This document shows, piece after piece, positions 33,365-41,394 of a DNA stretch of 64,000 bases. Numbering within the stretch: the stretch's first letter is position 1; each line of letters opens with the position of its first letter. The translations under genes were made by a program, and so were the position numbers. The stretch is from positions 1-64,000 of the forward strand of contig JANLOO010000007.1 of assembly GCA_031366605.1 (NCBI GenBank), given 5' to 3'. The notes beneath the pieces were generated by a model that saw only the letters and a program-made list of their open reading frames with translations, was not told the origin of the DNA and did no database searches. Origin of the DNA: CALMEC01 sp031366605. GTDB lineage: Bacteria > Actinomycetota > Thermoleophilia > Miltoncostaeales > Miltoncostaeaceae.

Positions 33365-34447
33365 TCAACCGCGACCCCCGTGGGCGCCGAGCCCGGCGAA
33401 GCCCGGCTTGATGACGTCGTCGATCAGCGCCAGGCGCTCCTCGAACGGCAGGAACGCGCTCTTCATGGCGTTGATCGTCGCCCACCGCACGTCGTCCAGC
33501 GACCAGCCGAATGCCTCGTTGAGTCGCATGAACTCGTCGCTCAGGCAGGTCTGGCTCATCAGCCGATTGTCCGTGTTGACGGTGACGCGAAAACGGAGCT
33601 TGGCGAGCAGGCCGATCGGGTGTTCGGCCACCGAGGACACCGCGCCGACGTGGACGTTGGACGTCGGGCAGAGCTCGAGCGGGACGCGGGTGTCGCGCAC
33701 GTATGCGGCCAGTTGCCCCAGCTTGGGGTTGCCGTCCGGCCCGACCGTGATGTCGTCGATGATGCGGACGCCATGGCCAAGCCGTTCGGCGCCGCAGACG
33801 TGCAGGGCCTCCGCGATCGACGGCAGGCCAAAGGCCTCGCCGGCATGGATCGTGGAGTGGAAGTGCGCGCGGTGTACGGTCGAGAAGGCGTCCAGGTGGC
33901 GCGAGGGCGGGTAGCCCGCCTCGGGCCCGGCGATGTCGAAGCCGCACACACCCCGGTCGCGAAACCGGATGGCGAGCTCGGCGATCTCACGACTGAGCGC
34001 CGCTTGGCGCATGGCCGAGCAGATGATGCGAACGGTCACGCCGCGGCCCGCGCTTCCGTGTGCGAAGCCCGCGAGGGCTGCGGCCACGACCTCGTCCAAC
34101 GTCAAGCCCCGTTCCCGATGGAGTTCGGGGGCGAAGCGGATCTCGGCGTAGACGACGCCGTCGGCCGCGAGGTCCTCGGCGCATTCCGCAGCGACGCGTT
34201 CGATGCTCTCCCACGTCTGCATGACGGCGACGGTGTGGGCGAACGTCTCGAGGTACAGGACCAGGTCGTTGCGGTTGGCTCCACGAGAGATCACCTCGCG
34301 CAGGGTCTCCGGGTCCTTCGTCGGCAGGCCTGCGTAGCCGTTGTCCACCGCCAGCTCGATGATGGTACCGGGGCGAAGTCCGCCGTCCAGGTGGTCGTGC
34401 AGCAGCACCTTGGGCGCTGCGGTCAGATCGGTCATCGCAATGGTCAT
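33365..34447 (-). CDS. add: Adenosine deaminase
   Basis: The 360-residue enzyme deaminates adenosine or deoxyadenosine. The metal site starts with His17 and His19 in LLHDHLDGGLRP. The HAGEAFG motif with the catalytic Glu, GHGVRIIDD and NTDNRLMS are present. The length is normal. It is in an operon with a Mur ligase-like gene, whose TGA overlaps its ATG 34447 (ATGA). A TANNNT hexamer (TACCGT, 34454-34459) lies 6 nt before the ATG, so an internal leaderless start is possible too. Confidence 0.93.
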   Translation of the reverse strand: MTIAMTDLTAAPKVLLHDHLDGGLRPGTIIELAVDNGYAGLPTKDPETLREVISRGANRNDLVLYLETFAHTVAVMQTWESIERVAAECAEDLAADGVVYAEIRFAPELHRERGLTLDEVVAAALAGFAHGSAGRGVTVRIICSAMRQAALSREIAELAIRFRDRGVCGFDIAGPEAGYPPSRHLDAFSTVHRAHFHSTIHAGEAFGLPSIAEALHVCGAERLGHGVRIIDDITVGPDGNPKLGQLAAYVRDTRVPLELCPTSNVHVGAVSSVAEHPIGLLAKLRFRVTVNTDNRLMSQTCLSDEFMRLNEAFGWSLDDVRWATINAMKSAFLPFEERLALIDDVIKPGFAGLGAHGGRG

Positions 34448-35835
34448 CGACCTACGGTAGTGCATGGGCCACTGCCTGACGCCAAACCCGCCAGGTGGGC
34501 GAACGTGGCCCGTTCCTCCATCGTCACCGGGAACATCGGCGCCAAGACGATCGTGTCGCCCGGCTGCGCGCGTTGGCGGGCAAGGCGGACCGCATCGGCC
34601 AGCGTCGTCGTACGGGTCGCCCCCGGTATCCGCCGTGCGGCGGGTCCGAACGCGATCACGGCTCGGCACACGGCCAGCGCGGCGCACGCGCGGGCGAGTT
34701 CCGCTGCTTCTTCGCTGCTGGCATGGACGGCGACACCGCCGCTGTCCAGTTGACCGCCCACGATGGCGATCACCAGGGTGGGGTCGAGTCCGACGAGAGA
34801 ACTCCGGGCCTTGCGTGGCGTCGTCGCGGCCGAATCGTCGATCACCGTCACGCCGTCCACGTGGCCCAACACCTGCCGGCGGTGGACGAGTGCCGCGGGT
34901 GTCGTGAGCTGCCGGGCGACGCCCACAGGATCTGCCCCGCATGCCAACGCGGCGCAGGCGGCGGTCACAGCGATCGATGCGAGGGGTGCCGGGAGGGGAA
35001 CGTCGTCACGACGGCAGAGCGTTGTCGCGGTTCCGTCCACCCTGGCCACGACCAAGTCGCCCTCGACACCGACTCCCGATGTGACCGCTCGCTCGGCGCT
35101 CGCTTGACACAGACGACCGTGGACATCGGCGGCAAACGTCACCGCGCCCGGGTCGTCCACGTTGACGACGCAGATGCCGTCGGAGCCTTGGTAGCGCAGG
35201 ATTGTGGCTTTGGCGTCGCGATAGCGCTGCAGGCTGCCGTGCAGCTCGATGTGGTCGGGCCAGAACGCGGTGATCACCGCGACGTCTGGGCTGGTCTGCA
35301 TGTAGGCCAGATGTGTGCTGGTCAACTCGAGCGCGAGCCAGGTCGTTGCAGGCGGCCCGGGGAGGCTTTCGATGAGTTCGGCCGCCGGCCAGGCGTTGCC
35401 GGCACGGGCGCTGGTCGAAGCGCGGACGGCGACCCCGCCCGCCTCCATCATCGCGACCGCCAGTCGTGTCGCCGTCGTCTTGCCCGCGGAGCCGGTGACG
35501 CCGAGCGTTCGCGCGTGGCAGCGCTCCAGAATCAGATCGCCGATGCTCGTGACCCGCGCACCGGCTGCGCGGTGGCGTACAACCACGGATGCGGTCTCGG
35601 CAGTCCAGCAATCGACCACAAGGACATCGGCCAGGAAGGAGGCGTCGTTGCCGTTGTCACGCGAGACGGTCACGCCAACGTCCCGTAACGCCAAAGCCTC
35701 GGCCGGCACATTGCCGGCGCCGGCGATCGTCACCCGGTGCCCTTCCGTGGCGAGTCGCCTCGCGCACGAGGTGGCGTCCTGGCTGAAGCCGTCGACCAAA
35801 ACGCTGCGCGGGCTCAGGGTGGGCGGCGAGGTCAC
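34444..35835 (-). CDS. Mur ligase family protein, MurD-like
   Basis: The 463-residue product has the ATP-binding GVTGSAGKTTATRLA (about 112-126), ALELTSTHLAYM, the Mur ligase core PDHIELHGSLQRYRDAKATI and a C-terminal region with VIDDSAATTPRKARSSL. This is the MurD-type layout, with an N-terminal dinucleotide-like strand region. It is not in a dcw cluster and may ligate an amino acid to a different substrate. It sits between a zinc-ribbon gene and adenosine deaminase in one operon, which no known pathway explains. GTG 35835 starts it. Confidence 0.82.
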   Translation of the reverse strand: MTSPPTLSPRSVLVDGFSQDATSCARRLATEGHRVTIAGAGNVPAEALALRDVGVTVSRDNGNDASFLADVLVVDCWTAETASVVVRHRAAGARVTSIGDLILERCHARTLGVTGSAGKTTATRLAVAMMEAGGVAVRASTSARAGNAWPAAELIESLPGPPATTWLALELTSTHLAYMQTSPDVAVITAFWPDHIELHGSLQRYRDAKATILRYQGSDGICVVNVDDPGAVTFAADVHGRLCQASAERAVTSGVGVEGDLVVARVDGTATTLCRRDDVPLPAPLASIAVTAACAALACGADPVGVARQLTTPAALVHRRQVLGHVDGVTVIDDSAATTPRKARSSLVGLDPTLVIAIVGGQLDSGGVAVHASSEEAAELARACAALAVCRAVIAFGPAARRIPGATRTTTLADAVRLARQRAQPGDTIVLAPMFPVTMEERATFAHLAGLASGSGPCTTVGR

Positions 35836-35868
35836 GGTGGGGTGGTCAGCAACCGACGCACGCGTTGC

Positions 35869-36114
35869 TCAGACCAAGGGCTGACCTTTTGCGCGGGCAT
35901 GGGCGCACGGTCCGCACGCAGCGCCCTGGTTGTAGCGGTTGAGCCGCGTCGCGCAGTGAATGCACAGCCGCGGTCGCGTGGACTTTCTGACCGCGTGGGG
36001 CCTGGGGCAATCACACAGCCGTGGGATGGGCGCGGTTCGCGTGGCGCGGAAAATCTCCGCCATCACCCCACAGGTGTGGCAGACGACTTCGATGCGTTCC
36101 GGTCTGCGCTTCAT
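35869..36114 (-). CDS. Small zinc-ribbon protein
   Basis: The 81-residue product contains CHTCG, CDC, CIHC and CGPC with basic stretches between, enough for two zinc sites. A DNA- or RNA-binding role is plausible. ATG 36114 overlaps the TGA of a short leaderless open frame (36111-36155). It is followed 33 bases later by the Mur ligase-like gene. No known family is recognised. Confidence 0.65.
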   Translation of the reverse strand: MKRRPERIEVVCHTCGVMAEIFRATRTAPIPRLCDCPRPHAVRKSTRPRLCIHCATRLNRYNQGAACGPCAHARAKGQPLV

Positions 36115-36155
36115 GAGCGTGGCCCCATCGCGTGTGTATCGGCCGCTGCAGACAT
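36111..36155 (-). CDS. Leaderless 14-codon micro-ORF coupled to the zinc-ribbon gene
   Basis: On the minus strand TACTCT ends 6 nt before ATG 36155. The frame MSAAADTHAMGPRS ends in TGA that overlaps the zinc-ribbon ATG as ATGA. It could be a translated leader peptide. No function is claimed. Confidence 0.4.
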   Translation of the reverse strand: MSAAADTHAMGPRS

Positions 36156-36161
36156 CCCACG

Positions 36162-36167
36162 AGAGTA
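36162..36167 (-). promoter_or_regulatory. -10 element TACTCT of the zinc-ribbon/Mur/add operon
   Basis: TACTCT on the minus strand ends 6 nt before ATG 36155. Confidence 0.5.
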
Positions 36168-36225
36168 GCGCTCGCGGGGGCGTGACGACGAGTCGGCCGT
36201 TTGGCACGCATCGCCGCGGCCACTT

Positions 36226-36270
36226 GTGTCATCACATGACACGGTTCTGTGACGGTTTGTAACACTTTGG
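36226..36270 (+). promoter_or_regulatory. Operator-like motif cluster shared with the 6.9-kb region
   Basis: The block holds the 17-bp palindrome GTGTCATCACATGACAC (36226-36242), with 7-bp perfect arms, followed by TTCTGTGACGGTTTGTAACA. The same words occur on the minus strand at 6898-6971. It lies between the divergent zinc-ribbon and SDR genes. Confidence 0.55.
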
Positions 36271-36335
36271 GCGCCCGATTCGAACGTGTCCGAGCGCCGG
36301 GGTGTCCGGCGGGGCTCCGTGGCGGATGGGCCGCG

Positions 36336-36341
36336 TAGAGT
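36336..36341 (+). promoter_or_regulatory. -10 element TAGAGT of the SDR gene
   Basis: TAGAGT ends 10 nt before ATG 36352, implying a leader of only a few nucleotides. Confidence 0.4.
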
Positions 36342-36351
36342 CTCGGCCGGC

Positions 36352-37836
36352 ATGGAACCGCAACAACACGACGCGGCCGGAGGCGGCGGAGGATCACCTC
36401 GTCCGTCGAGCGGCGTCGATCCCGATGATCTCGCACGTGTGTTCCGCGTCCTCGCCCAGTTGGACGAACTGCCGATCGACCACCCCGACGCGGTTGCGGT
36501 TCGGCACGCCACTGCCGGTCTCTACAAGACGGTCAAGAAGCGGCGGCGTTCCGAGCGGCGCCAGGTGGTCATCGCCAATGACGATGCGGTGACGTCGGCC
36601 ACGGCCACGGGCGCGCCGGGTCGCATCGATGATGAGACTGAGGGCCTGCCGCTGGTGTCGAGCGCGACGGGTTCCACGGCCGGGATGCTGCTTCGGCCGC
36701 GTGCGTGTTACATCTGCAAGCGGCGGTACCTGCAGGTCGATGCGTTCTATCACCAGCTCTGCCCGGCCTGCGCCGCGCTCAACCACCAGCGGCGAACCGC
36801 CCGGACCGACCTGACCGGTCGTCGGGCGTTGCTGACCGGTGGTCGGGCCAAGATCGGGATGTACATCGCGCTGCGCCTGCTGCGGGATGGGGCACACACG
36901 ACGATCACCACACGGTTTCCGCGCGACGCGGCTCGACGCTTTGCCGCGATGCCGGACGCCGCCGACTGGCTGCACCGCCTGCGCATCATCGGCATCGATC
37001 TGCGCAACCCGGCGCAGGTCGTGCGCCTGGCCGATTCGGTCAACGAGCAGGGGCCGCTCGACATTCTGATCAACAACGCGGCACAGACGGTCCGCCGATC
37101 TGCCGAGGCTTACGCGGCCCTCATGGATGCCGAAGCCGCGCCGCTCCCCGAGGGCGACCTGCCGCCGATCGTCACGTTCGGGCCGACGGGTGTCGAGCAG
37201 ATCGGGGCGGGAGACACCGACGCGGCGCCGCGCCACTGGTCCCCCACCCCGGACGCGGTGACCGCCCTCGCGCTGACGGCCGGATCAGCATCGCCGGAGC
37301 GCATCGCTTCGAGGTGCGCCATCGACGCCGGTGGCCTGCTCCCGGATCTGGAGCCGGTCAACAGTTGGGTGCAACGTGTCAACGAGGTGGACGCCATGGA
37401 GCTGCTCGAGGTGCAGCTGTGCAACATGACCGCGCCGTTCATCCTGGTCAGCCGTCTGCGATCGGCGATGGCGGCGTCGACCGCCCATCGCAAGTACATC
37501 GTCAACGTCTCGGCGATGGAAGGACAGTTCGGCCGCGGTTACAAAGGCCCGGGGCACCCGCACACCAACATGGCGAAGGCCGCGCTCAACATGCTGACCC
37601 GCACGAGCGCCACGGAGCTGTTGACCGACGGCATCCTGATGACCAGCGTCGATACCGGGTGGATCACCGACGAGCGACCGCACCCCACCAAGATGCGCCT
37701 GGCCGACGAAGGCTTTCACGCCCCGCTCGACCTGGTCGACGGCGCCGCCCGCGTGTACGACCCGATCGTCCGCGGTGAGGGCGGCGAGGATTTGTACGAC
37801 TGCTTCCTGAAGGACTACAAGCCCTCGGCGTGGTAG
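36352..37836 (+). CDS. Short-chain dehydrogenase/reductase with N-terminal zinc-ribbon region
   Basis: The 494-residue product has about 115 residues of low-complexity and charged sequence, a zinc-ribbon (CYICKRRYLQVDAF, then CPACAAL), and an SDR domain. The SDR Rossmann motif reads LLTGGRAKIGMYIAL, DILINNAAQTVRR is the NNAG-like strand, and the expected YxxxK is replaced: after IVNVSAMEGQFG comes HPHTNMAKAALNML, with Asn-Met-Ala-Lys where Tyr-x-x-x-Lys is usual. It may use a variant mechanism. It is divergent from the zinc-ribbon operon. ATG 36352 follows TAGAGT. Confidence 0.8.
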   Translation: MEPQQHDAAGGGGGSPRPSSGVDPDDLARVFRVLAQLDELPIDHPDAVAVRHATAGLYKTVKKRRRSERRQVVIANDDAVTSATATGAPGRIDDETEGLPLVSSATGSTAGMLLRPRACYICKRRYLQVDAFYHQLCPACAALNHQRRTARTDLTGRRALLTGGRAKIGMYIALRLLRDGAHTTITTRFPRDAARRFAAMPDAADWLHRLRIIGIDLRNPAQVVRLADSVNEQGPLDILINNAAQTVRRSAEAYAALMDAEAAPLPEGDLPPIVTFGPTGVEQIGAGDTDAAPRHWSPTPDAVTALALTAGSASPERIASRCAIDAGGLLPDLEPVNSWVQRVNEVDAMELLEVQLCNMTAPFILVSRLRSAMAASTAHRKYIVNVSAMEGQFGRGYKGPGHPHTNMAKAALNMLTRTSATELLTDGILMTSVDTGWITDERPHPTKMRLADEGFHAPLDLVDGAARVYDPIVRGEGGEDLYDCFLKDYKPSAW

Positions 37837-37861
37837 CCCGGCGACAGAACGACAGCAGCGC

Positions 37862-37867
37862 TACTGT
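37862..37867 (+). promoter_or_regulatory. -10 element TACTGT of a leaderless promoter
   Basis: TACTGT ends 6 nt before ATG 37874. Confidence 0.55.
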
Positions 37868-37873
37868 GACGCG

Positions 37874-38212
37874 ATGCTGAAACTGATCGAGTTCCCCGCC
37901 GACGACCCTGATCGGGCGCGGCGGTTCTGGTCCGAGGTCCTGACCGTCCCAGTCGACGCACGTCACGTCGACGACGGACACGGCTGGCAGGCGCCGCTCG
38001 GCGGAGTCACATTGGGGATCCATGAACGCGGGACCGGCCCGGGCGACAGATTCTCGCTGCCGTACTTCGCGGTCGCCGACCTGCCCCAGGCGCTGACCCG
38101 CGTGGCGGAATTCGGTGGGCAGGTGATCCACCCGGGCGAACGGTGGGCGGTGTGCCGCGACTCCGAAGGCAGCCCGTTCGGTCTGACCCAGGGCGGCCCC
38201 GCCGCCCCTTGA
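37874..38212 (+). CDS. VOC-family protein
   Basis: The 112-residue product starts MLKLIEFPADDPDRARRFWSEVL and ends with CRDSEGSPFGLTQG, as expected for a single glyoxalase-fold unit. It is one of two VOC proteins in the window. The function is unknown. ATG 37874 follows TACTGT by 6 nt. Confidence 0.82.
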   Translation: MLKLIEFPADDPDRARRFWSEVLTVPVDARHVDDGHGWQAPLGGVTLGIHERGTGPGDRFSLPYFAVADLPQALTRVAEFGGQVIHPGERWAVCRDSEGSPFGLTQGGPAAP

Positions 38213-38248
38213 CGGTCGGTGGGGTGTGCCCGTGGCTCCAGTGAGTTG

Positions 38249-38758
38249 TCAGCCGCCGCCGCGTTCGCCGGGCACCGGTGGGCTTGCACGGAACGTCGCC
38301 TCGAGTCCCTGGATCAACTGAAGGCGCTCGGCCTGTGACAAGCCTGCGCCGCGGTGGATGAGGGTGTACTGCAGGGGTGGCATGCCGCCGCTTCGGATCT
38401 GTTCGATGATTTCGCCTGCGTCGACCTGAGGCTTGTCCCATTCCGAGAAGTTGAGCTTGCGGCGCCCCCCATCGACGTCGTTCTGAACGAGCCAGGACAC
38501 CGGGGCGATGTTGGAGTACCACAGCCACTTGGTCGTGTTGGAGTGGCAGTCACCGCACGATGTCTGCACCATCGCCTGGGTGGTCGGGCTGTCCCAGGCC
38601 GGCTCCGCGCTGACGGCGGGGTTCGAGTGGCCACGTCCGTACGGCACAGCCTGGCTCACGACCACGAAGCCGACGAGCCCAAGTGCGCCCCACTTGGGCC
38701 AACGGCGCCATCGTCGTGGACGTCTGGTGCGGTCAGTGGCTTGCGTCGTGGGATCCAT
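38249..38758 (-). CDS. Membrane-anchored haem-binding domain protein
   Basis: The 169-residue product has a basic N-terminus, one helix (WGALGLVGFVVVSQAV), then a c-type haem motif in MVQTSCGDCHSNTTKWLWYSN. This is the Haem_bd-type domain in which the CxxCH is followed by SN and WYS. It is exported and faces outside. AAGGA is seven bases before ATG 38758. No cytochrome maturation genes are nearby. It is the only protein with CxxCH in the window. Confidence 0.82.
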   Translation of the reverse strand: MDPTTQATDRTRRPRRWRRWPKWGALGLVGFVVVSQAVPYGRGHSNPAVSAEPAWDSPTTQAMVQTSCGDCHSNTTKWLWYSNIAPVSWLVQNDVDGGRRKLNFSEWDKPQVDAGEIIEQIRSGGMPPLQYTLIHRGAGLSQAERLQLIQGLEATFRASPPVPGERGGG

Positions 38759-38789
38759 CGGCACGTCCTTCGGCGCGATCGGCCCGTAC

Positions 38790-40928
38790 TCAGGAGACCG
38801 AGGGTGTTGGTGCCTGGGGTGTTCGGCGTGGGGTCGGCTTTGCCTCCGCGCGGGATCCAGGTCGGCGAAGGCGCGGCAGGTGGCCCTCCAACCAGGCGGC
38901 GACGAGGCCCGCGCGAGCTGCGCCGGACGCGCCTTCGCACATCAGGTAGCGCGGCTCCCACTCCGGAAAGAACTTTTCGTTGAATCGAAGCAGGGTGGAG
39001 ATCTGGAACCATCGGTCGCCCATCTGGATGCCGCGACCGATCAGGCGCTCTCGCCGGTTGCGGGGTGCGCGCATGAGTCGGCCGAAGGCTGCGAAGTTGA
39101 GTGAGACGCGCTCGATGCCACGGTCCCGAAGATGTTGGATCGCCGCGCAGACCAGAAACTCGGTCAGGCCATTGGGTGTGTCGGGGTCACGTCGCATGAA
39201 GGCCAAGGACATCGCCGACTGCCCGTACACGGGGGCGAAGTGCAGGAAGCCGCGAACCGTGCCGCTCGCGTCGCGCGCCGCGATGACGAGGCAGTCGGCC
39301 TGCTCGGGACCGCTGACCTGTTCCAGCGCCATCGAGAAACCGCGCTCCGGACGACCCCCCCGCCAGCGTTTCGAGATTGCGTCGAGGGCCGTGATCTCGA
39401 CAGGTGTGAGATCGCCGACGCGCTGGACGTCCGCGACGTAGCCCTCCCGTGTCAGTCGCGTCACCGATTGGCGCACCTTGCGGATCGGCCGGCCCTCAAG
39501 CGTGAAGCGTGAGGTGTCGACGATGGCTTCATCGCCCAGGTAGACGGCGCGGAGTCCCAGTCCCCGCCACAGGTCGAGCGTGGCAGCTCCTGCGCCGAGC
39601 ACCGCGATGCGAAGTCCACGTCGCTCGGCCAGGTCGGCCAGTGAGCGAACGAGCCCCGGCACCGAGGCGACATCGCCCACGGGATCGCCGGCAACAGTGA
39701 CGACGCCGCCCTCGACTTGAAACGCGAGATAGGCGCGGCGATCGGGACTGAACAAGAACTGATGATCGGCGCGCAGGCTGAAGAACCCGAGCGTGCCCGA
39801 CCCATGGGCCCGCAGCACCGCATGCGCGCGACCGAGCGCTCCGGCCGCCGGCACCCCGATCGGTGTGCGCAGCCGCTGGAAGAGTGGGCGCAGGATTGTG
39901 ATGAGGGTCAGCAGGCCCAGTGCGGCGAGCGAACCGGGAAGCCAGGTGTAGTGCTCGGTGAAATGCGCACGGCCCGTTCCGCCCACCAACAACATGACCG
40001 CCTCGTCGATGACGCCACCGATCCCGAGCGCGGGGTGCGCAGAACCGCGCACAAACCACACGGCCGTCACCGCGACCGCCGTGGCGAGTCCCGCCATGGG
40101 GATGCTTCGTGTGATGGTCATCCGAACCGCGTTGCGCGGCGTCTCGACGTAGAACGCCGGCCGCGCGGCCCACAGGCAGGCGGCGAGCCCCCAGCTGAGC
40201 AACGCCTCCTCCACGTCGAGGCCTTTGACCAGGTTCAGCACCCCTGCCCCGACGAGCAGTGAGACCGCGACTGTCCACGCGTGACGCCGCCGTCGGATGA
40301 CCTGGATGCTGACGGCAAGGAGCAGCACAGAGACCGGCACCGACAGGGCGTGGGCGTCCGCGACGAGGCCGCGCGGCACGACGGCTTGAAGGTTGCGGAG
40401 CCGGTTCGTCACGCTCGGTGTCAGCGCGCTGGCCAGGTTGATCGAGGCGATCACCGCGACCAGGGTGCCCAACACCGGTGCCACCCACGCAGCGCGTCGG
40501 CGTGAGCGAAGCGCGCAGGGCCGTGGATGCAGCCACATGCTCCAGGCGGCGGTGTCCCGGCCACCTGGGGTCATGTCCCGCCAATCCTTCGCGACGAGCC
40601 ACGACCCGATCGCGATGGTCCCGGCCCTGATGTGCCACGGAAACGTGAACTCCAGGACTGATGCGGCCAGCGCCGTCACCAGTAAAGCGAGGCCGAAGTG
40701 CCACTCATGGACACGGCGACCGAGGATGAGCACGCGCGGCCCCAGTGGGTGCCGCACGAGCCGGAACATGCGCGCGCGGGGCGTGATCGTTTGTACATCT
40801 GAACTCACAGCAGGAATGCCTCGGGCGGGTTCCGGGAGTGCGCCGCTCAAGGTGTCGGTGCATCGGGGGCGCGTATCGATGCGAGTCGCCCGATTTTCGG
40901 ACGGCTCAGTGGACCAATAAGTGACCAT
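38790..40928 (-). CDS. MprF-like protein: membrane domain fused to DUF2156 transferase
   Basis: The 712-residue product has about seven to eight membrane helices in the first 350 residues and a C-terminal DUF2156/GNAT-like domain (about 380-680) with VVTVAGDPVGDVASVPGLVRS and VSLNFAAFGRLM. Such proteins attach lysine or another amino acid to phosphatidylglycerol and flip the product, lowering the negative charge of the membrane. The flippase half is shorter than in Staphylococcus. ATG 40928 follows TACACT (40945-40950) with 16 nt between. The substrate amino acid cannot be read from sequence. Confidence 0.85.
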   Translation of the reverse strand: MVTYWSTEPSENRATRIDTRPRCTDTLSGALPEPARGIPAVSSDVQTITPRARMFRLVRHPLGPRVLILGRRVHEWHFGLALLVTALAASVLEFTFPWHIRAGTIAIGSWLVAKDWRDMTPGGRDTAAWSMWLHPRPCALRSRRRAAWVAPVLGTLVAVIASINLASALTPSVTNRLRNLQAVVPRGLVADAHALSVPVSVLLLAVSIQVIRRRRHAWTVAVSLLVGAGVLNLVKGLDVEEALLSWGLAACLWAARPAFYVETPRNAVRMTITRSIPMAGLATAVAVTAVWFVRGSAHPALGIGGVIDEAVMLLVGGTGRAHFTEHYTWLPGSLAALGLLTLITILRPLFQRLRTPIGVPAAGALGRAHAVLRAHGSGTLGFFSLRADHQFLFSPDRRAYLAFQVEGGVVTVAGDPVGDVASVPGLVRSLADLAERRGLRIAVLGAGAATLDLWRGLGLRAVYLGDEAIVDTSRFTLEGRPIRKVRQSVTRLTREGYVADVQRVGDLTPVEITALDAISKRWRGGRPERGFSMALEQVSGPEQADCLVIAARDASGTVRGFLHFAPVYGQSAMSLAFMRRDPDTPNGLTEFLVCAAIQHLRDRGIERVSLNFAAFGRLMRAPRNRRERLIGRGIQMGDRWFQISTLLRFNEKFFPEWEPRYLMCEGASGAARAGLVAAWLEGHLPRLRRPGSRAEAKPTPRRTPQAPTPSVS

Positions 40929-41024
40929 CAACTGGTTCCCACTCAGTGTAGGGCAGGAGTTCGGACTTCCCGTCGGGGAATGTCACCGAATGGCGGTTGC
41001 ACCGCACGGACTGAGTGGATCACG

Positions 41025-41294
41025 TCACGCGGCGAAACGCTTGGCCACGCGGGCCCGGGCTTTGGCGGCCTCCACTTCGCGGTTCTTCGGTGGTGCGGTG
41101 GTCGAGAGATCGGCGAGCAGGTGCATCGAGATGTGTGCGACCTCTGCGACGGCGCGTGCGAACGCCTCGGCGTTGGCCTGCGACGGCTTGGTGAATCCGG
41201 TGATCTTGCGCACGTACTGGAGTGCAGCGGCGTCAACCTCAGCCTCGGTCGCCGGTGGCGCGAAGTTGTGGAGGGTTCGGATGTTGCGGCACAT
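41025..41294 (-). CDS. DUF2277 family protein
   Basis: The 89-residue product MCRNIRTLHNFAPPATEAEV, followed by AALQYVRKITGFTKPSQAN, is the DUF2277 signature, a small conserved actinobacterial protein of unknown role. AAGGGAG precedes ATG 41294 at six bases. It is divergent from the ABC exporter. Confidence 0.9.
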   Translation of the reverse strand: MCRNIRTLHNFAPPATEAEVDAAALQYVRKITGFTKPSQANAEAFARAVAEVAHISMHLLADLSTTAPPKNREVEAAKARARVAKRFAA

Positions 41295-41382
41295 GGCAGC
41301 TCCCTTCGGCGTTGCGCCGCACCCTATCCCGAGACCGCGACCGTGTCATCCCGTCGGGTGGGCCGCCGCGCTCCCAGGCGAA

Positions 41383-41388
41383 TAGTGT
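41383..41388 (+). promoter_or_regulatory. -10 element TAGTGT of a leaderless promoter
   Basis: TAGTGT ends 6 nt before ATG 41395. Confidence 0.6.
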
Positions 41389-41394
41389 CGGGTC

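Noticed and set aside
34444..35835. Mur ligase-like gene as part of a dcw division cluster
   Set aside because: No other dcw gene (murC, murG, ftsW, ftsZ) is nearby; the neighbours are adenosine deaminase and a zinc-ribbon gene.
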